The notes: a model not told the origin generated them from the letters alone. A DNA stretch of 64,000 nt from Roseovarius autotrophicus (GCF_018069895.1 NZ_JAGQDH010000004.1:1-64000), one strand, 5' to 3'. Shown: positions 24,621 through 33,366, counted from the first letter of the stretch. A program made the numbers and translations.

Positions 24621-25976
24621 ATGGCCCTCAGTCTCGAAGATCTGAAATCGCAGGTTGCCGCGGGCGCGGTCGATACCGTGCTCGTCTGTCTCGTGGACAT
24701 GCAGGGGCGGCTGATGGGCAAGCGGTTTCACGCCGCGCATTTCCTTGCCAGCGCCTGGAAGGAAACCCATTGCTGCAACTACCTGCTGGCAACCGACCTG
24801 GAAATGACCACGCCCGAGGGCTTTGCCGCGACAAGCTGGGAGCGCGGTTATGGCGATTACACCATGAAGCCGGACCTGAGCACGCTACGCCCGATGCCCT
24901 GGCTCGACGGCACGGTGATGGTGCTCTGCGACGTGCTCGACCACCACACCCACGCACCGGTGCCGCACAGCCCGCGCGCCATGCTCCAGAGCCAGATCGC
25001 GCGGCTTGACGACATGGGCTATCAGGCGATGATGGCGACCGAGCTTGAATTCTTCCTGTTCGAGAAGAGCTTTGAGGAGATCCGCAAGTCTGGCTATCGC
25101 GATCTTGCGCCGATCTCGGGCTATAACGAGGATTACAACATCCTCCAGACCACGCGCGAAGAGCACGTCATGCGCCCGCTGCGCAATCACCTGTTCGCGG
25201 CGGGCATCCCGGTAGAGAACACCAAGGGCGAGGCCGAGGCCGGGCAGGAGGAGCTTAACATCCGCTATGCCCCCGCGCTCGACATGGCCGATTACCACAC
25301 CGTCGCCAAGCACGCAGTCAAGGAGATAGCCCATCAGCAGGGCCACGCCGCGAGCTTTCTGCCGAAATGGGATCACCGGCGCGTCGGCTCGTCAAGCCAT
25401 GTGCATCAATCGCTCTGGCAGGACGGCAAACCGGCCTTCTTCGATCCCGAGGACAGCCTCGGGATGTCGCAACTGATGAAGCATTACATGGCCGGGCTGC
25501 TGAAATACGCCCCCGATTACACCTATTTCCTCGCCCCCTATATCAACAGCTACAAGCGGTTCCAAAAGGGCACATTCGCCCCCACCCGCACGATCTGGTC
25601 GGTGGACAATCGCACGGCGGGCTTCCGCCTCTGCGGTGCGGGGTCGAGGGCCGTGCGCGTGGAATGCCGCGTCGGCGGATCGGACCTCAACCCCTATCTC
25701 GCCATGGCGGCGATGCTGGCAGCGGGGATCAAGGGGATCGAGGACAGGCTGGAGCTGGCCCCGCCGACAGTGGGCGATGCCTATGGCGGCGAGACCGGCC
25801 TGATCCCGCAGACCCTGCGCGACGCGTATCTGACGCTGAAAGGATCGGATTTCCTGCGCGCGACATTCGGCGACGAGGTGGTGGACCACTACGCCCGCGC
25901 GGCGGAGGTGGAGATCGAGGATTTCGACCGGGTGGTGACGGATTACGAGGTGGCGCGCGGTTTCGAACGGGCGTGA
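24621..25976 (+). CDS. Glutamine-synthetase-like gamma-glutamyl ligase
   Basis: 451 residues, GS family of the PuuA/GlnA3-4 type rather than housekeeping GlnA. Visible motifs are the E-L-E-F-F-L-F ATP/metal segment, G-E-A-E-A-G-Q-E-E, the S-S-S-H-V-H-Q-S-L histidine motif and R-V-E-C-R-V-G-G-S-D-L-N-P-Y. Such enzymes attach glutamate through its gamma-carboxyl to an amine using ATP. The following aldehyde and alcohol dehydrogenases suggest an amino alcohol or diamine substrate. An ACAAGGACGCCGCC leader precedes the ATG. Confidence 0.82.
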   Translation: MALSLEDLKSQVAAGAVDTVLVCLVDMQGRLMGKRFHAAHFLASAWKETHCCNYLLATDLEMTTPEGFAATSWERGYGDYTMKPDLSTLRPMPWLDGTVMVLCDVLDHHTHAPVPHSPRAMLQSQIARLDDMGYQAMMATELEFFLFEKSFEEIRKSGYRDLAPISGYNEDYNILQTTREEHVMRPLRNHLFAAGIPVENTKGEAEAGQEELNIRYAPALDMADYHTVAKHAVKEIAHQQGHAASFLPKWDHRRVGSSSHVHQSLWQDGKPAFFDPEDSLGMSQLMKHYMAGLLKYAPDYTYFLAPYINSYKRFQKGTFAPTRTIWSVDNRTAGFRLCGAGSRAVRVECRVGGSDLNPYLAMAAMLAAGIKGIEDRLELAPPTVGDAYGGETGLIPQTLRDAYLTLKGSDFLRATFGDEVVDHYARAAEVEIEDFDRVVTDYEVARGFERA

Positions 25977-25993
25977 GGGCGGCAACGCCGGAC

Positions 25994-26020
25994 GTGAGTA
26001 TTTAGGGAACGATGAAGAGG
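25994..26020 (+). repeat. Intergenic motif copy 1
   Basis: GTGAGTATTTAGGGAACGATGAAG matches the sequence at 62426-62454 over most positions (consensus T-GAGTATTT-N-GAACGATGAAG). Both copies lie just after a stop codon and 30-odd bases or fewer before the next start. The function is unknown. Confidence 0.45.
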
Positions 26021-26052
26021 CGGGCGAGGTGCCCGCGATCAAGGATGCGATC

Positions 26053-27432
26053 ATGACGACATTGACATGCATTTCCCCGATCGACGGATCGGTCTTTGCC
26101 ACGCGCGAGGCGATGGCGCTTGAGGGCGCGCGCGCGGCGGTGGCCGAGACCCGCGCCGCGCAGGCGGGCTGGGCGGCGCGCCCCTTGGCGGAACGCGTGG
26201 CGCTGGTCATGGCGGGCGTGGCCGCCGTGGGCGACATGAACGACGAGATCGTGCCCGAACTGGCGCGCATGATGGGGCGGCCCGTGCGTTATGGCGGCGA
26301 GTTTCGTGGATTCAACGAGCGCGCAGGCCATATGGCGGCGATCGCCGAAGGGGCGCTTGCCGATATCGAGGTCGGCGAGGACGCCGCGTTCCGGCGCTAT
26401 ATCCGGCGGGTGCCGCACGGGGTGGTGTTCGTGGTAGCGCCTTGGAATTATCCCTACATGACCGCGATCAACACCGTGGCGCCCGCGCTCATCGCGGGCA
26501 ATAGCGTGGTGCTCAAGCACGCGACGCAGACGCTTCTGGTGGGTGAGCGCATGGCGCGCGCCTTCCATGCGGCGGGCGTGCCGGAGGCGGTATTCCGCAA
26601 CATCTTTCTCGATCACGACACAACCTCGGCGCTCATCGGTGAAGGCGCGTTCGATTTCGTCAACTTCACCGGTTCCGTGGGCGGCGGTCAGGCGATGGAG
26701 CGCGCGGCGGCGGGCACCTTCACCGGGCTGGGGCTGGAGCTTGGCGGCAAGGATCCGGGCTATGTGATGGAGGATGCCGATCTTGACGCGGCGGTGGAGA
26801 CGCTGATCGACGGGGCGATGTTCAACTCGGGGCAATGCTGCTGCGGAATCGAGCGGATCTATGTGCATGAGAGCCTTTATGACGCCTTCGTGGAGAAATC
26901 CGTGGCGCTGGTGCGGGGCTATCGCCTTGGCGACCCGCTCGACCCCGAGACGACGCTCGGGCCGATGGCCAATGCGCGTTTCGCGGCAGAGGTGCGCGCG
27001 CAGATCGACGAGGCGCGGGCGATGGGGGCGGTGGCGCATATCGAGACCTTTCCGCAGGATGACGGGGGCTGCTACCTCACGCCGCAGATCCTGACCAATG
27101 TGACCCACAAGATGCGCGTCATGCGCGACGAGAGCTTTGGTCCCGTGGTGGGGATCATGCCGGTTTCCTCGGACGAAGAGGCGATCGCCCTGATGAATGA
27201 CAGCGACTTCGGCCTCACCGCGTCGCTCTGGACAGCCGACATCGACCGCGCGGCCCGGATCGGCGACGCGATCGAGACCGGCACCGTGTTCATGAACCGC
27301 GCCGATTATCTCGATCCCGGCCTGTGCTGGACCGGCTGCAAGCAGACGGGGCGCGGCGGCGGCCTGTCCGTCATCGGCTATCACAACCTGACGCGCCCCA
27401 AATCCTACCATCTCAAGAAGGTGACGAAATGA
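26053..27432 (+). CDS. Aldehyde dehydrogenase family protein
   Basis: 459 residues. The NAD(P)-dependent ALDH fold is shown by V-A-P-W-N-Y-P-Y, the F-T-G-S-V-G-G-G nucleotide loop, L-E-L-G-G-K-D-P with the general-base Glu, and N-S-G-Q-C-C-C-G with the catalytic Cys. It would oxidise an aldehyde to its acid. The chosen ATG gives the conserved N-terminus; an earlier in-frame ATG at 26029 is less likely. The stop overlaps the alcohol dehydrogenase ATG. Confidence 0.9.
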   Translation: MTTLTCISPIDGSVFATREAMALEGARAAVAETRAAQAGWAARPLAERVALVMAGVAAVGDMNDEIVPELARMMGRPVRYGGEFRGFNERAGHMAAIAEGALADIEVGEDAAFRRYIRRVPHGVVFVVAPWNYPYMTAINTVAPALIAGNSVVLKHATQTLLVGERMARAFHAAGVPEAVFRNIFLDHDTTSALIGEGAFDFVNFTGSVGGGQAMERAAAGTFTGLGLELGGKDPGYVMEDADLDAAVETLIDGAMFNSGQCCCGIERIYVHESLYDAFVEKSVALVRGYRLGDPLDPETTLGPMANARFAAEVRAQIDEARAMGAVAHIETFPQDDGGCYLTPQILTNVTHKMRVMRDESFGPVVGIMPVSSDEEAIALMNDSDFGLTASLWTADIDRAARIGDAIETGTVFMNRADYLDPGLCWTGCKQTGRGGGLSVIGYHNLTRPKSYHLKKVTK

Positions 27433-28574
27433 CCCTCAACGCCAACTGGTCCTATCCGACCGCGATCAAGTTCGGGGCTGGCCGCATCGCCGAACTGCCC
27501 GCCGCCTGCGCGCAAGCAGGAATTTCCCGGCCTCTTCTGGTCACCGACCGGGGGCTTGCCACGCTGCCGATCACTGCGCGCGCGCTCGATATCCTGCGCG
27601 ACGCGGGGCTGGAGCCGGGGCTTTTTTCCGAGGTCGATCCCAACCCGAACGAGGTCAACCTGAGCGCCGGGGTCGCGGCCTACAAGGCGGGTGGGCATGA
27701 CGGGGTGATCGCCTTTGGTGGCGGCTCGGGGCTGGACCTGGGCAAATGCGTGGCCTTCATGGCCGGGCAGACGCGGCCGGTCTGGGATTTCGAGGATGTG
27801 GACGACTGGTGGACGCGGGCCAACGCGGATACCATCGCCCCCATCGTCGCTGTGCCCACCACCGCCGGGACCGGCTCGGAGGTGGGGCGCGCGAGCATCA
27901 TCACGCACTCGGCCACCCATGCCAAGAAGATCATCTTTCACCCCAAGTTTCTGCCCACGGTGGTGATCTGCGACCCGGAACTGACGGTGGGCATGCCGCG
28001 CGCGATCACCGCGGGCACCGGGCTTGACGCCTTTGCCCATTGCGTCGAGGCGTTTTCCTCGCCGCATTACCACCCGATGAGCCAGGGCATCGCGCTTGAA
28101 GGTATGCGGCTGGTGATCGAAAACCTGCCGCGTGCCTATGCGGACGGCACCGATATCGAGGCGCGCGCACAGATGATGAGCGCAGCAGCGATGGGGGCGA
28201 CGGCGTTTCAGAAGGGCCTTGGCGCGATCCATGCCATGAGCCATCCGGTGGGGGCCTATTTCAACACCCATCACGGGACAACGAATGCTGTCTGCATGCC
28301 TGCCGTGCTCGATTTCAACGCGGACGCCATCCGCGAGCGGTTCGACCGGGCGGCGGCCTATCTGGGCATTACGGGCGGGTTCGACGGGTTCCGTGCCTTC
28401 GTGCAGGAATTCAACGACAGCCTCGGCATACCGCGCGGCCTTGCCGCGCTTGGCGTGACCGAGGCGGCCATTCCCGATCTGGTCAGGGGTGCGATTGTCG
28501 ATCCGTCCTGCGGCGGCAATCCGGTGACGCTGACCGAAGACAACCTCACCGCGCTCTTTCACGCGGCGATGTGA
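27429..28574 (+). CDS. Iron-containing alcohol dehydrogenase
   Basis: 381 residues, group III Fe-ADH. The nucleotide motif A-F-G-G-G-S-G-L-D-L-G-K is near residues 95-106, P-T-T-A-G-T-G-S-E is present, and the metal ligands lie in G-L-D-A-F-A-H (Asp, His), A-M-S-H-P-V-G and H-H-G-T-T-N-A. It would oxidise a primary alcohol to the aldehyde used by the preceding enzyme. It is last in the operon, followed by a hairpin terminator. Confidence 0.9.
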   Translation: MTLNANWSYPTAIKFGAGRIAELPAACAQAGISRPLLVTDRGLATLPITARALDILRDAGLEPGLFSEVDPNPNEVNLSAGVAAYKAGGHDGVIAFGGGSGLDLGKCVAFMAGQTRPVWDFEDVDDWWTRANADTIAPIVAVPTTAGTGSEVGRASIITHSATHAKKIIFHPKFLPTVVICDPELTVGMPRAITAGTGLDAFAHCVEAFSSPHYHPMSQGIALEGMRLVIENLPRAYADGTDIEARAQMMSAAAMGATAFQKGLGAIHAMSHPVGAYFNTHHGTTNAVCMPAVLDFNADAIRERFDRAAAYLGITGGFDGFRAFVQEFNDSLGIPRGLAALGVTEAAIPDLVRGAIVDPSCGGNPVTLTEDNLTALFHAAM

Positions 28575-28584
28575 GGGCGCGGAA

Positions 28585-28612
28585 GGGCGCGAGCCGACCA
28601 AGGCTTGCGCCC
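28585..28612 (+). terminator. Hairpin after the dehydrogenase operon
   Basis: GGGCGCGAGCC and GGCTTGCGCCC pair with one G-U, closing on a short GACCAA-type loop, 10 bases after the stop of the iron alcohol dehydrogenase. There is no clear U-run. The remaining bases to 28740 hold no gene that I can support. Confidence 0.55.
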
Positions 28613-28740
28613 GTTGCACCTTCGGGACGCGGAAGGCCACCCCGATATACCTGCCTGCCACCCGCGCGCGGGCAGACCGGTGATTACGTCATTGCCCCCC
28701 AGGGTGTCGATATCGTCGAAGAGATCCGCCGCGCGGTGTC

Positions 28741-29799
28741 TCAGCGGGGGCTGGTCGGGATAAGGGGCAGTTGCTCTGCCACAGCGCGCAGAAGGCCGCG
28801 CCCCTCGCGCTCGGCCCGCGTCATCACCGCGTTGAGCAGCGAAATCGCGGTGGGCGAGGTGAGCGGCACGGAATGGTTGAGCGCGGCACCGCCTTCGGAG
28901 AGGTCGGTCACATCCACAACCTGAACATCCGGGCGCACGACCTCGCCCGCCTCTGCGATGACGCCAAGCCGTGGCTTGCGCCCGGTTATGAAGCCCGAAA
29001 AGGTGAGCGCGCGGTCGCGCTGCGTGATGAAGATAAGGAACGGTTGCGGCAGGGTGCCAATGACCTCGGCCTGCCGGGCGAATATGTCCGGGTCGATATC
29101 GGGGGCGACCAGGACCACGCCGCTCAGCCGGTCCAGCAGGCGGCGGTCACCCTTGAGCGAGATCTGGCGCAGCGTCTCCATGGTCAGGTGAGAGCCCATG
29201 GAATGCGCCAGCAGAAACACGCGGTCGCCCGGTCGCGCGGTCAGGTCGCGGATCGTGCGTTCAAGATCGTCACGGGCGAAAAGAACGCTGTCGCGGTCGT
29301 AAAGATAGCCGCGCGGATCCCCCGCCGAGGGCCAGGCAAAGAGCACGCCGGGCATCTGGACCTCGAAATCGGTGATGATCTGGGCCATGCGGAACGTGGC
29401 CTCGGACAAGGTGCTGTTGTAGCCATGCACGAAAAGCAGCGTCTCCTGGCCTGGCACGGTGCGGCGCATGTCCGCGATCAGCGCGCGCGCATCGGGATAG
29501 ACACCCGCCTCGGTCACGACGAAATCGGTTGCGGCGTCGGGGGCCACCTTGGGCCAGGCGATCCGGCCGGGGCGGTGGGTAGGCGGCACCGAGACGTCGA
29601 TCCGGAAATGCTGCACCTCTTGCGGGCGATCATTGCCGAAGAGCGAACCGCCGGTGTCGAGCCTGCGTCCGCTTACGCCAAACACCGGCACGATGGTGGC
29701 CGCCGGATCTGGGACCGCGCGCATGGCCACAGGGCGCGGCGAACAGGCCGCCACGACCATGACCAGTATGAGTGCCAGACTGCGCCCCGAGATTCCCAT
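28741..29799 (-). CDS. Alpha/beta-hydrolase lipoprotein (DUF900-type esterase-like)
   Basis: 352 residues with a lipoprotein signal (lipobox V-A-A-C). The hydrolase domain shows F-V-H-G-Y-N-S, the nucleophile motif L-L-A-H-S-M-G-S-H and a late N-H-S segment. The substrate is unknown. I start at the ATG at 29799; an in-frame TTG is four codons earlier. Convergent genes are absent; it is followed by no obvious partner. Confidence 0.75.
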   Translation of the reverse strand: MGISGRSLALILVMVVAACSPRPVAMRAVPDPAATIVPVFGVSGRRLDTGGSLFGNDRPQEVQHFRIDVSVPPTHRPGRIAWPKVAPDAATDFVVTEAGVYPDARALIADMRRTVPGQETLLFVHGYNSTLSEATFRMAQIITDFEVQMPGVLFAWPSAGDPRGYLYDRDSVLFARDDLERTIRDLTARPGDRVFLLAHSMGSHLTMETLRQISLKGDRRLLDRLSGVVLVAPDIDPDIFARQAEVIGTLPQPFLIFITQRDRALTFSGFITGRKPRLGVIAEAGEVVRPDVQVVDVTDLSEGGAALNHSVPLTSPTAISLLNAVMTRAEREGRGLLRAVAEQLPLIPTSPR

Positions 29800-29857
29800 G
29801 CTCCGCCTCAACCTTGGACCGCGCCCTCATATACGAGAGCCATCGGCCCACCAAGCG

Positions 29858-30754
29858 TCAGTGCGCCCCCAGCATCCCTTTTTCCTGCGCAAGCGCGCGC
29901 ATCCGCTTTTGCAGCTTTTCGAAGGCGCGCACCTCGATCTGGCGGATCCGCTCGCGGCTCACGTCATATTGCGCGCTCAGATCCTCGAGCGTGATGGTCT
30001 CTTCGCTGAGGCGGCGCTGCGTGAGAATGTCACGCTCGCGCTCGTTAAGCACATCCATCGCCTGCGCCAGCAATTCGCGCCGCGCCTCAAGTTCGTCGCG
30101 CGCCTCGTAGTCGCCAGCCTGATCTGCGTCTTTATCCTCTAGCCAGTCCTGCCATTGCATCGAGCCTTCGCCATCGCCACCGACGGTGGCGTTGAGCGAG
30201 GCATCGCCGCCGGACATGCGGCGGTTCATGCTGACCACTTCTTCTTCGGTCACCCCAAGGTCATGGGCGATCTTCTTGACCGCCTCGGGGCGCAGGTCGC
30301 CTTCTTCCAGCGCGCCGATCTTCGCCTTGGCCTTGCGCAGGTTGAAGAACAGCTTTTTCTGCGCCGAGGTGGTGCCGAGTTTCACAAGACTCCAGGATCG
30401 CAGGATATATTCCTGGATCGAGGCCCTGATCCACCACATCGCATAGGTGGCAAGGCGAAAGCCCTTCTCGGGATCGAACCGCTTGACCGCCTGCATCAGA
30501 CCCACATTCGCCTCGGAGATTACCTCGGCCACGGGCAGGCCATAGCCGCGATAGCCCATCGCGATCTTGGCCGCGAGACGCAGGTGGCTGGTGACCATCT
30601 TGTGCGCGGCTTCGGTGTCCTGTTCCTCGACCCAGCGCTTGGCAAGCATGTATTCCTCTTCCGGCTCCAGAAGCGGAAATTTGCGAATCTCCTGCATGTA
30701 GCGGTTGAGGCCGCCTTCCGGGGTCGGCGCAGGCAGATTTGCGTAATTGCCCAT
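29858..30754 (-). CDS. rpoH: Heat-shock sigma factor RpoH (sigma-32)
   Basis: 298 residues. Sigma-70 regions 1.2, 2, 3 and 4 are recognisable: region 2 A-K-I-A-M-G-Y-R-G-Y and A-T-Y-A-M-W-W-I-R-A, the RpoH box Q-K-K-L-F-F-N-L-R, and the C-terminal helix-turn-helix Y-D-V-S-R-E-R-I-R-Q-I-E. It directs transcription of heat and oxidative-stress genes. The ATG at 30754 has GGAGGG upstream; longer frames lack support. The 139-bp leader upstream is AT-richer than its surroundings and may hold the promoter. Confidence 0.95.
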   Translation of the reverse strand: MGNYANLPAPTPEGGLNRYMQEIRKFPLLEPEEEYMLAKRWVEEQDTEAAHKMVTSHLRLAAKIAMGYRGYGLPVAEVISEANVGLMQAVKRFDPEKGFRLATYAMWWIRASIQEYILRSWSLVKLGTTSAQKKLFFNLRKAKAKIGALEEGDLRPEAVKKIAHDLGVTEEEVVSMNRRMSGGDASLNATVGGDGEGSMQWQDWLEDKDADQAGDYEARDELEARRELLAQAMDVLNERERDILTQRRLSEETITLEDLSAQYDVSRERIRQIEVRAFEKLQKRMRALAQEKGMLGAH

Positions 30755-30893
30755 GCTGTTGTCCCTCCTGATCCTGTTCATTGTCACTGACCTGTGCAGT
30801 CCTCCAGCGAATTCAAGAGAACTTATTTCAGGGATATTAACGCACCATGACGGCACGTCCGTCGAAATCAGCCCGATGTTTCGAAAATTCACA

Positions 30894-31940
30894 TCATTCT
30901 GTCCGAGTGTCATCATAACCACGCAAGGCAGCAAGCAGCGTGCGCATATCCTCGGGCAAGGGTGCGTCAAAGCGCAGCGTCGCGCCGCTCAGCGGATGAA
31001 CAAACCCGAGACTGCCTGCGTGCAGCGCCTGCCGGGGGAATGCCTCTGCCGCCTCTGCCCCCCCCTCGGGCAGGGCGCGGGCGGGCAAGCGGCGGCGGCC
31101 ACCATAAACCGGATCCCCGACAAGGCCATGGCCCACATGGGCCATATGCACGCGGATCTGATGGGTGCGCCCGGTCTCAAGCCGGCATTCCAGCAGCGCC
31201 GCCGCAGCCGGTGTGCCGAAACTCTCGATCACCCGCGCCCGCGTCACCGCCCGCCGTCCGCCATGGACCACGACTGCCTGACGCTGCCGGTCGGTGCGGT
31301 GGCGGGCAAGCTGCGTGGTGATGCGCAGCACGCCCCCCGACTCGAACGTCACGCCCGCCAGCCCGCGCAGGCGTGGATCACCCGCGTCCGGCACGCCATG
31401 GACCACAGCGCCGTAGGCGCGCTCGACCGTGTGTGCCGAAAATTGCGCGGCCAGCCCCTGATGCGCGGCGTCGGACTTGGCCACCACCAGAAGGCCGCTG
31501 GTGTCCTTGTCGATCCGGTGCACGATACCAGGCCGCCGTGCGCCGCCCACGCCCGAAAGGCTGTCGCCACAATGGTGGAGCAGCGCGTTCACAAGCGTGC
31601 CTTCGGGGCTGCCCGGCGCCGGATGAACGACCATGCCTGCGGGCTTGTCGATCACGATGAGGTCATCATCCTCGTAAACCACATCGAGAGCGATGGCCTC
31701 TGGCGCCATATGGCTCTCGCGCGCCTCGGGCAGGGTAATCTCCACAAGGTCGCCCTCGGCCACCCGCGCCCTGGCGTCCAAGACCGCCAGGCCGTTGATG
31801 CGCACTGCCCCCTCCTCGATCAGTCGCGCCAGCCGTGTGCGCGAGAGCGCCAGCGCCTCTGGCACATCGCGCGCCAGCGCCTTATCAAGGCGGGGGGCCG
31901 GGTTGGCCCCAATGGCAAAGCAAAGCGGGTCCTGCCCCAT
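30894..31940 (-). CDS. rluD: RluA/RluD-family 23S rRNA pseudouridine synthase
   Basis: 348 residues: an N-terminal S4-like RNA-binding region ([15 protein letters not shown]) and the catalytic domain with [10 protein letters not shown], whose Asp is the nucleophile, plus [12 protein letters not shown]. It converts uridines to pseudouridine in large-subunit rRNA helix 69, if it is RluD. Its start codon overlaps by two bases, on the opposite strand, the probable start of the gene at 31939. Confidence 0.88.
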   Translation of the reverse strand: MGQDPLCFAIGANPAPRLDKALARDVPEALALSRTRLARLIEEGAVRINGLAVLDARARVAEGDLVEITLPEARESHMAPEAIALDVVYEDDDLIVIDKPAGMVVHPAPGSPEGTLVNALLHHCGDSLSGVGGARRPGIVHRIDKDTSGLLVVAKSDAAHQGLAAQFSAHTVERAYGAVVHGVPDAGDPRLRGLAGVTFESGGVLRITTQLARHRTDRQRQAVVVHGGRRAVTRARVIESFGTPAAAALLECRLETGRTHQIRVHMAHVGHGLVGDPVYGGRRRLPARALPEGGAEAAEAFPRQALHAGSLGFVHPLSGATLRFDAPLPEDMRTLLAALRGYDDTRTE

Positions 31941-32235
31941 GTCCGAGAGTCCTCAGCCGGTCAGCCCGGCGATGCTGAAATTCCTCGCGCGGCTGATCAC
32001 GGTGCTGACCGCCACGATGATCCTCGGCCTTCTAGTGATTGTCGGCCTCTTTGTCACCCGGTTCTGGGGGGCGCCCGATGTGCCGCTGCCCGAACGCCTG
32101 ACCCTGCCGGACGGCGCGCGCGCCACGGCCTTTACCCAGGGGCAGGATTGGCTTGCCGTGGTGACACAGGACGGGCGCATCCTGATCTATGACCGAACGA
32201 GCGGGGCGTTGCGACAGGTCGTGCTGATAGATTAG
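31939..32235 (+). CDS. DUF6476-type small membrane protein
   Basis: 98 residues: one transmembrane helix (about 22-42) and a short C-terminal domain ending in [16 protein letters not shown], a pattern I associate with the Rhodobacterales protein family DUF6476. The function is unknown. The ATG at 31939 overlaps the rluD start on the other strand (CATG). A second in-frame ATG at 31972 is an alternative that would remove the overlap. Neither has a strong ribosome-binding site. Confidence 0.7.
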   Translation: MSESPQPVSPAMLKFLARLITVLTATMILGLLVIVGLFVTRFWGAPDVPLPERLTLPDGARATAFTQGQDWLAVVTQDGRILIYDRTSGALRQVVLID

Positions 32236-32244
32236 GCCGGGATG

Positions 32245-32321
32245 GTACCGCCTCCCCGGCTCGAACGGGGGACCCCCAGATCCACAATCTGGTGCTCTAA
32301 CCAACTGAGCTAAGGCGGCAC
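32245..32321 (-). tRNA. tRNA-His (GTG)
   Basis: On the minus strand the sequence folds as a cloverleaf: G-1 followed by TGCCGCC pairing with GGCGGTA, then discriminator C73. The anticodon stem CCAGA/TCTGG encloses loop TTGTGGA with anticodon GTG. The extra 5' G opposite C73 is the tRNA-His identity feature. The full CCA is not encoded. Confidence 0.95.
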
Positions 32322-32433
32322 TGGTGGGCGATTTAGCCGCGCTTGGGCGCGATTGCAAGCCCGATCTGAGTGCGTGCCCCTTGTCAGCCGGGGGCAAAGC
32401 GGCTAGCAAAACGCGCAGCTTCAGGAGGGCTCC

Positions 32434-32622
32434 ATGGGCATCAATACCGAGCGCGACATCGAGGCCAATCTTCAGATCGGGCCAACGGATCAAGGTATGG
32501 TGCGCCTGTTCATAGAGGCGCAGGGCCTTGAGCTTCCGATGGATTTCGATCCAGAAGAAGCTGAGGAAATCGCTGAGGAAATCCGCGCCGCAGCACAGGC
32601 CGCGCGGCTCAAGGGATCATGA
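32434..32622 (+). CDS. Small conserved acidic protein (DUF6324-like)
   Basis: 62 residues, acidic: M-G-I-N-T-E-R-D-I-E-A-N-L-Q-I-G start and D-F-D-P-E-E-A-E-E-I-A-E-E-I helix. I recall close relatives across Rhodobacterales under DUF6324, with unknown function. AGGAGGGCTCC precedes the ATG. Its 3' end overlaps the convergent mmcB by six bases. Confidence 0.72.
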   Translation: MGINTERDIEANLQIGPTDQGMVRLFIEAQGLELPMDFDPEEAEEIAEEIRAAAQAARLKGS

Positions 32623-33057
32623 ACCGGGATCGGTAAACTGCCGCAAGCGGCGTGCGGCATCGCGGGCAAAGCGACGGACAAGCGCGGTGCGCCGGGCCGG
32701 TGCAAGGCGGTTCTCCGGTGCCATGCGCAGAATCTCGGCATCATAATCGTCAGCAATGATCAGGCCGGTTCCCTCGGGCAACAAATCGGTGGGAAAACCG
32801 GCATCGACAGCCCAGAAATACCGGTCGCACCAGTCAAGATAGCCCGGCCACTTGCCGTCACTCATGAAATCGGCGCGACTCGACTTGCACTCGATCACCC
32901 AGATCTCGGCCCTGGGCCCGAGCGCCATGACATCGACCCGCCGCCCGCGTTCGGGGATAAATTCCTCGATCGTCACGAAATCATGGGTCATGAGATGGCG
33001 GCAGACGCCACGCGCAAGCCGCTGACCGGGAAGACGGGGGCGGGACTCCTGTATCAT
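32617..33057 (-). CDS. mmcB: MmcB-type DNA repair protein
   Basis: 146 residues, a compact PD-(D/E)XK-like fold with R-R-V-D-V-M and W-V-I-E-C-K-S-S-R-A-D-F, then D-G-K-W-P-G-Y-L-D-W-C-D. MmcB was described in alphaproteobacteria as an SOS-induced factor for mitomycin C resistance. A perfect alphaproteobacterial LexA box lies 11 bases upstream of the start, agreeing with damage induction. Confidence 0.88.
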   Translation of the reverse strand: MIQESRPRLPGQRLARGVCRHLMTHDFVTIEEFIPERGRRVDVMALGPRAEIWVIECKSSRADFMSDGKWPGYLDWCDRYFWAVDAGFPTDLLPEGTGLIIADDYDAEILRMAPENRLAPARRTALVRRFARDAARRLRQFTDPGS

Positions 33058-33068
33058 GGCACGATTAT

Positions 33069-33083
33069 GAACAAAAAGGGAAC
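33069..33083. promoter_or_regulatory. LexA (SOS) box upstream of mmcB
   Basis: GAACAAAAAGGGAAC is an exact match to the alphaproteobacterial LexA site GAAC-N7-GAAC (the complement of GTTC-N7-GTTC). It lies 11 bases before the mmcB start codon, where bound LexA would block the promoter. The 6S RNA gene begins about 45 bases to the other side. Confidence 0.8.
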
Positions 33084-33127
33084 ACGCGCAACCCCTTGTC
33101 GCGAAGGCAACAAGCGCCTAATTGAAA

Positions 33128-33295
33128 GGGGTGACGGGTGCTGCCCTTCTCGATAGCGGTTGCATTCCGGTGGCCTTAAGCAATTCCGAGGGAGCTGGCT
33201 CTGTCCGGACCCTGGTCCGGTTACCCGGCGCCCACCTGTATAAACAGGTCCTCGGGAATGAGAACACCGAACGGCTGCGGCGGGCCCGTCACTTC
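33128..33295 (+). ncRNA. ssrS: 6S RNA (SsrS)
   Basis: About 160-170 nt with the 6S architecture: terminal arms GTGACGGG (33131-33138) and CCCGTCAC (33285-33292) pair perfectly, enclosing a long imperfect duplex with a central bubble. The internal strand TTCCGGTGGCCTTAAGC and the opposite segment resemble alphaproteobacterial 6S RNAs as I remember them. 6S RNA binds sigma-70 RNA polymerase as a promoter mimic and adjusts transcription in stationary phase. The ends are approximate. Confidence 0.72.
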
Positions 33296-33351
33296 AATGC
33301 TCCTGACATCGAACAAAAACCATCCGACGGCTGACCCGGATCAGGCGGGGA

Positions 33352-33366
33352 TGGTAGGCCCGGAGG
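33352..33366. repeat. attL core of the integrated satellite
   Basis: TGGTAGGCCCGGAGG is identical to 43077-43091, the 3' end of the tRNA with anticodon CAT including its CCA. Sequence differs immediately outside on both sides. This is the chromosomal tRNA 3' end displaced by integration; bases to its left are original host sequence (6S RNA side). Confidence 0.88.

Noticed and set aside
26002..27411. A 469-codon leftward frame opposite the aldehyde dehydrogenase
   Set aside because: Composition and lack of motifs show it is a mirror of the real gene.
28571..28924. A 117-codon frame after the iron alcohol dehydrogenase
   Set aside because: Runs through the terminator hairpin and antisense into the esterase-like gene; low-complexity Arg/Ser content.
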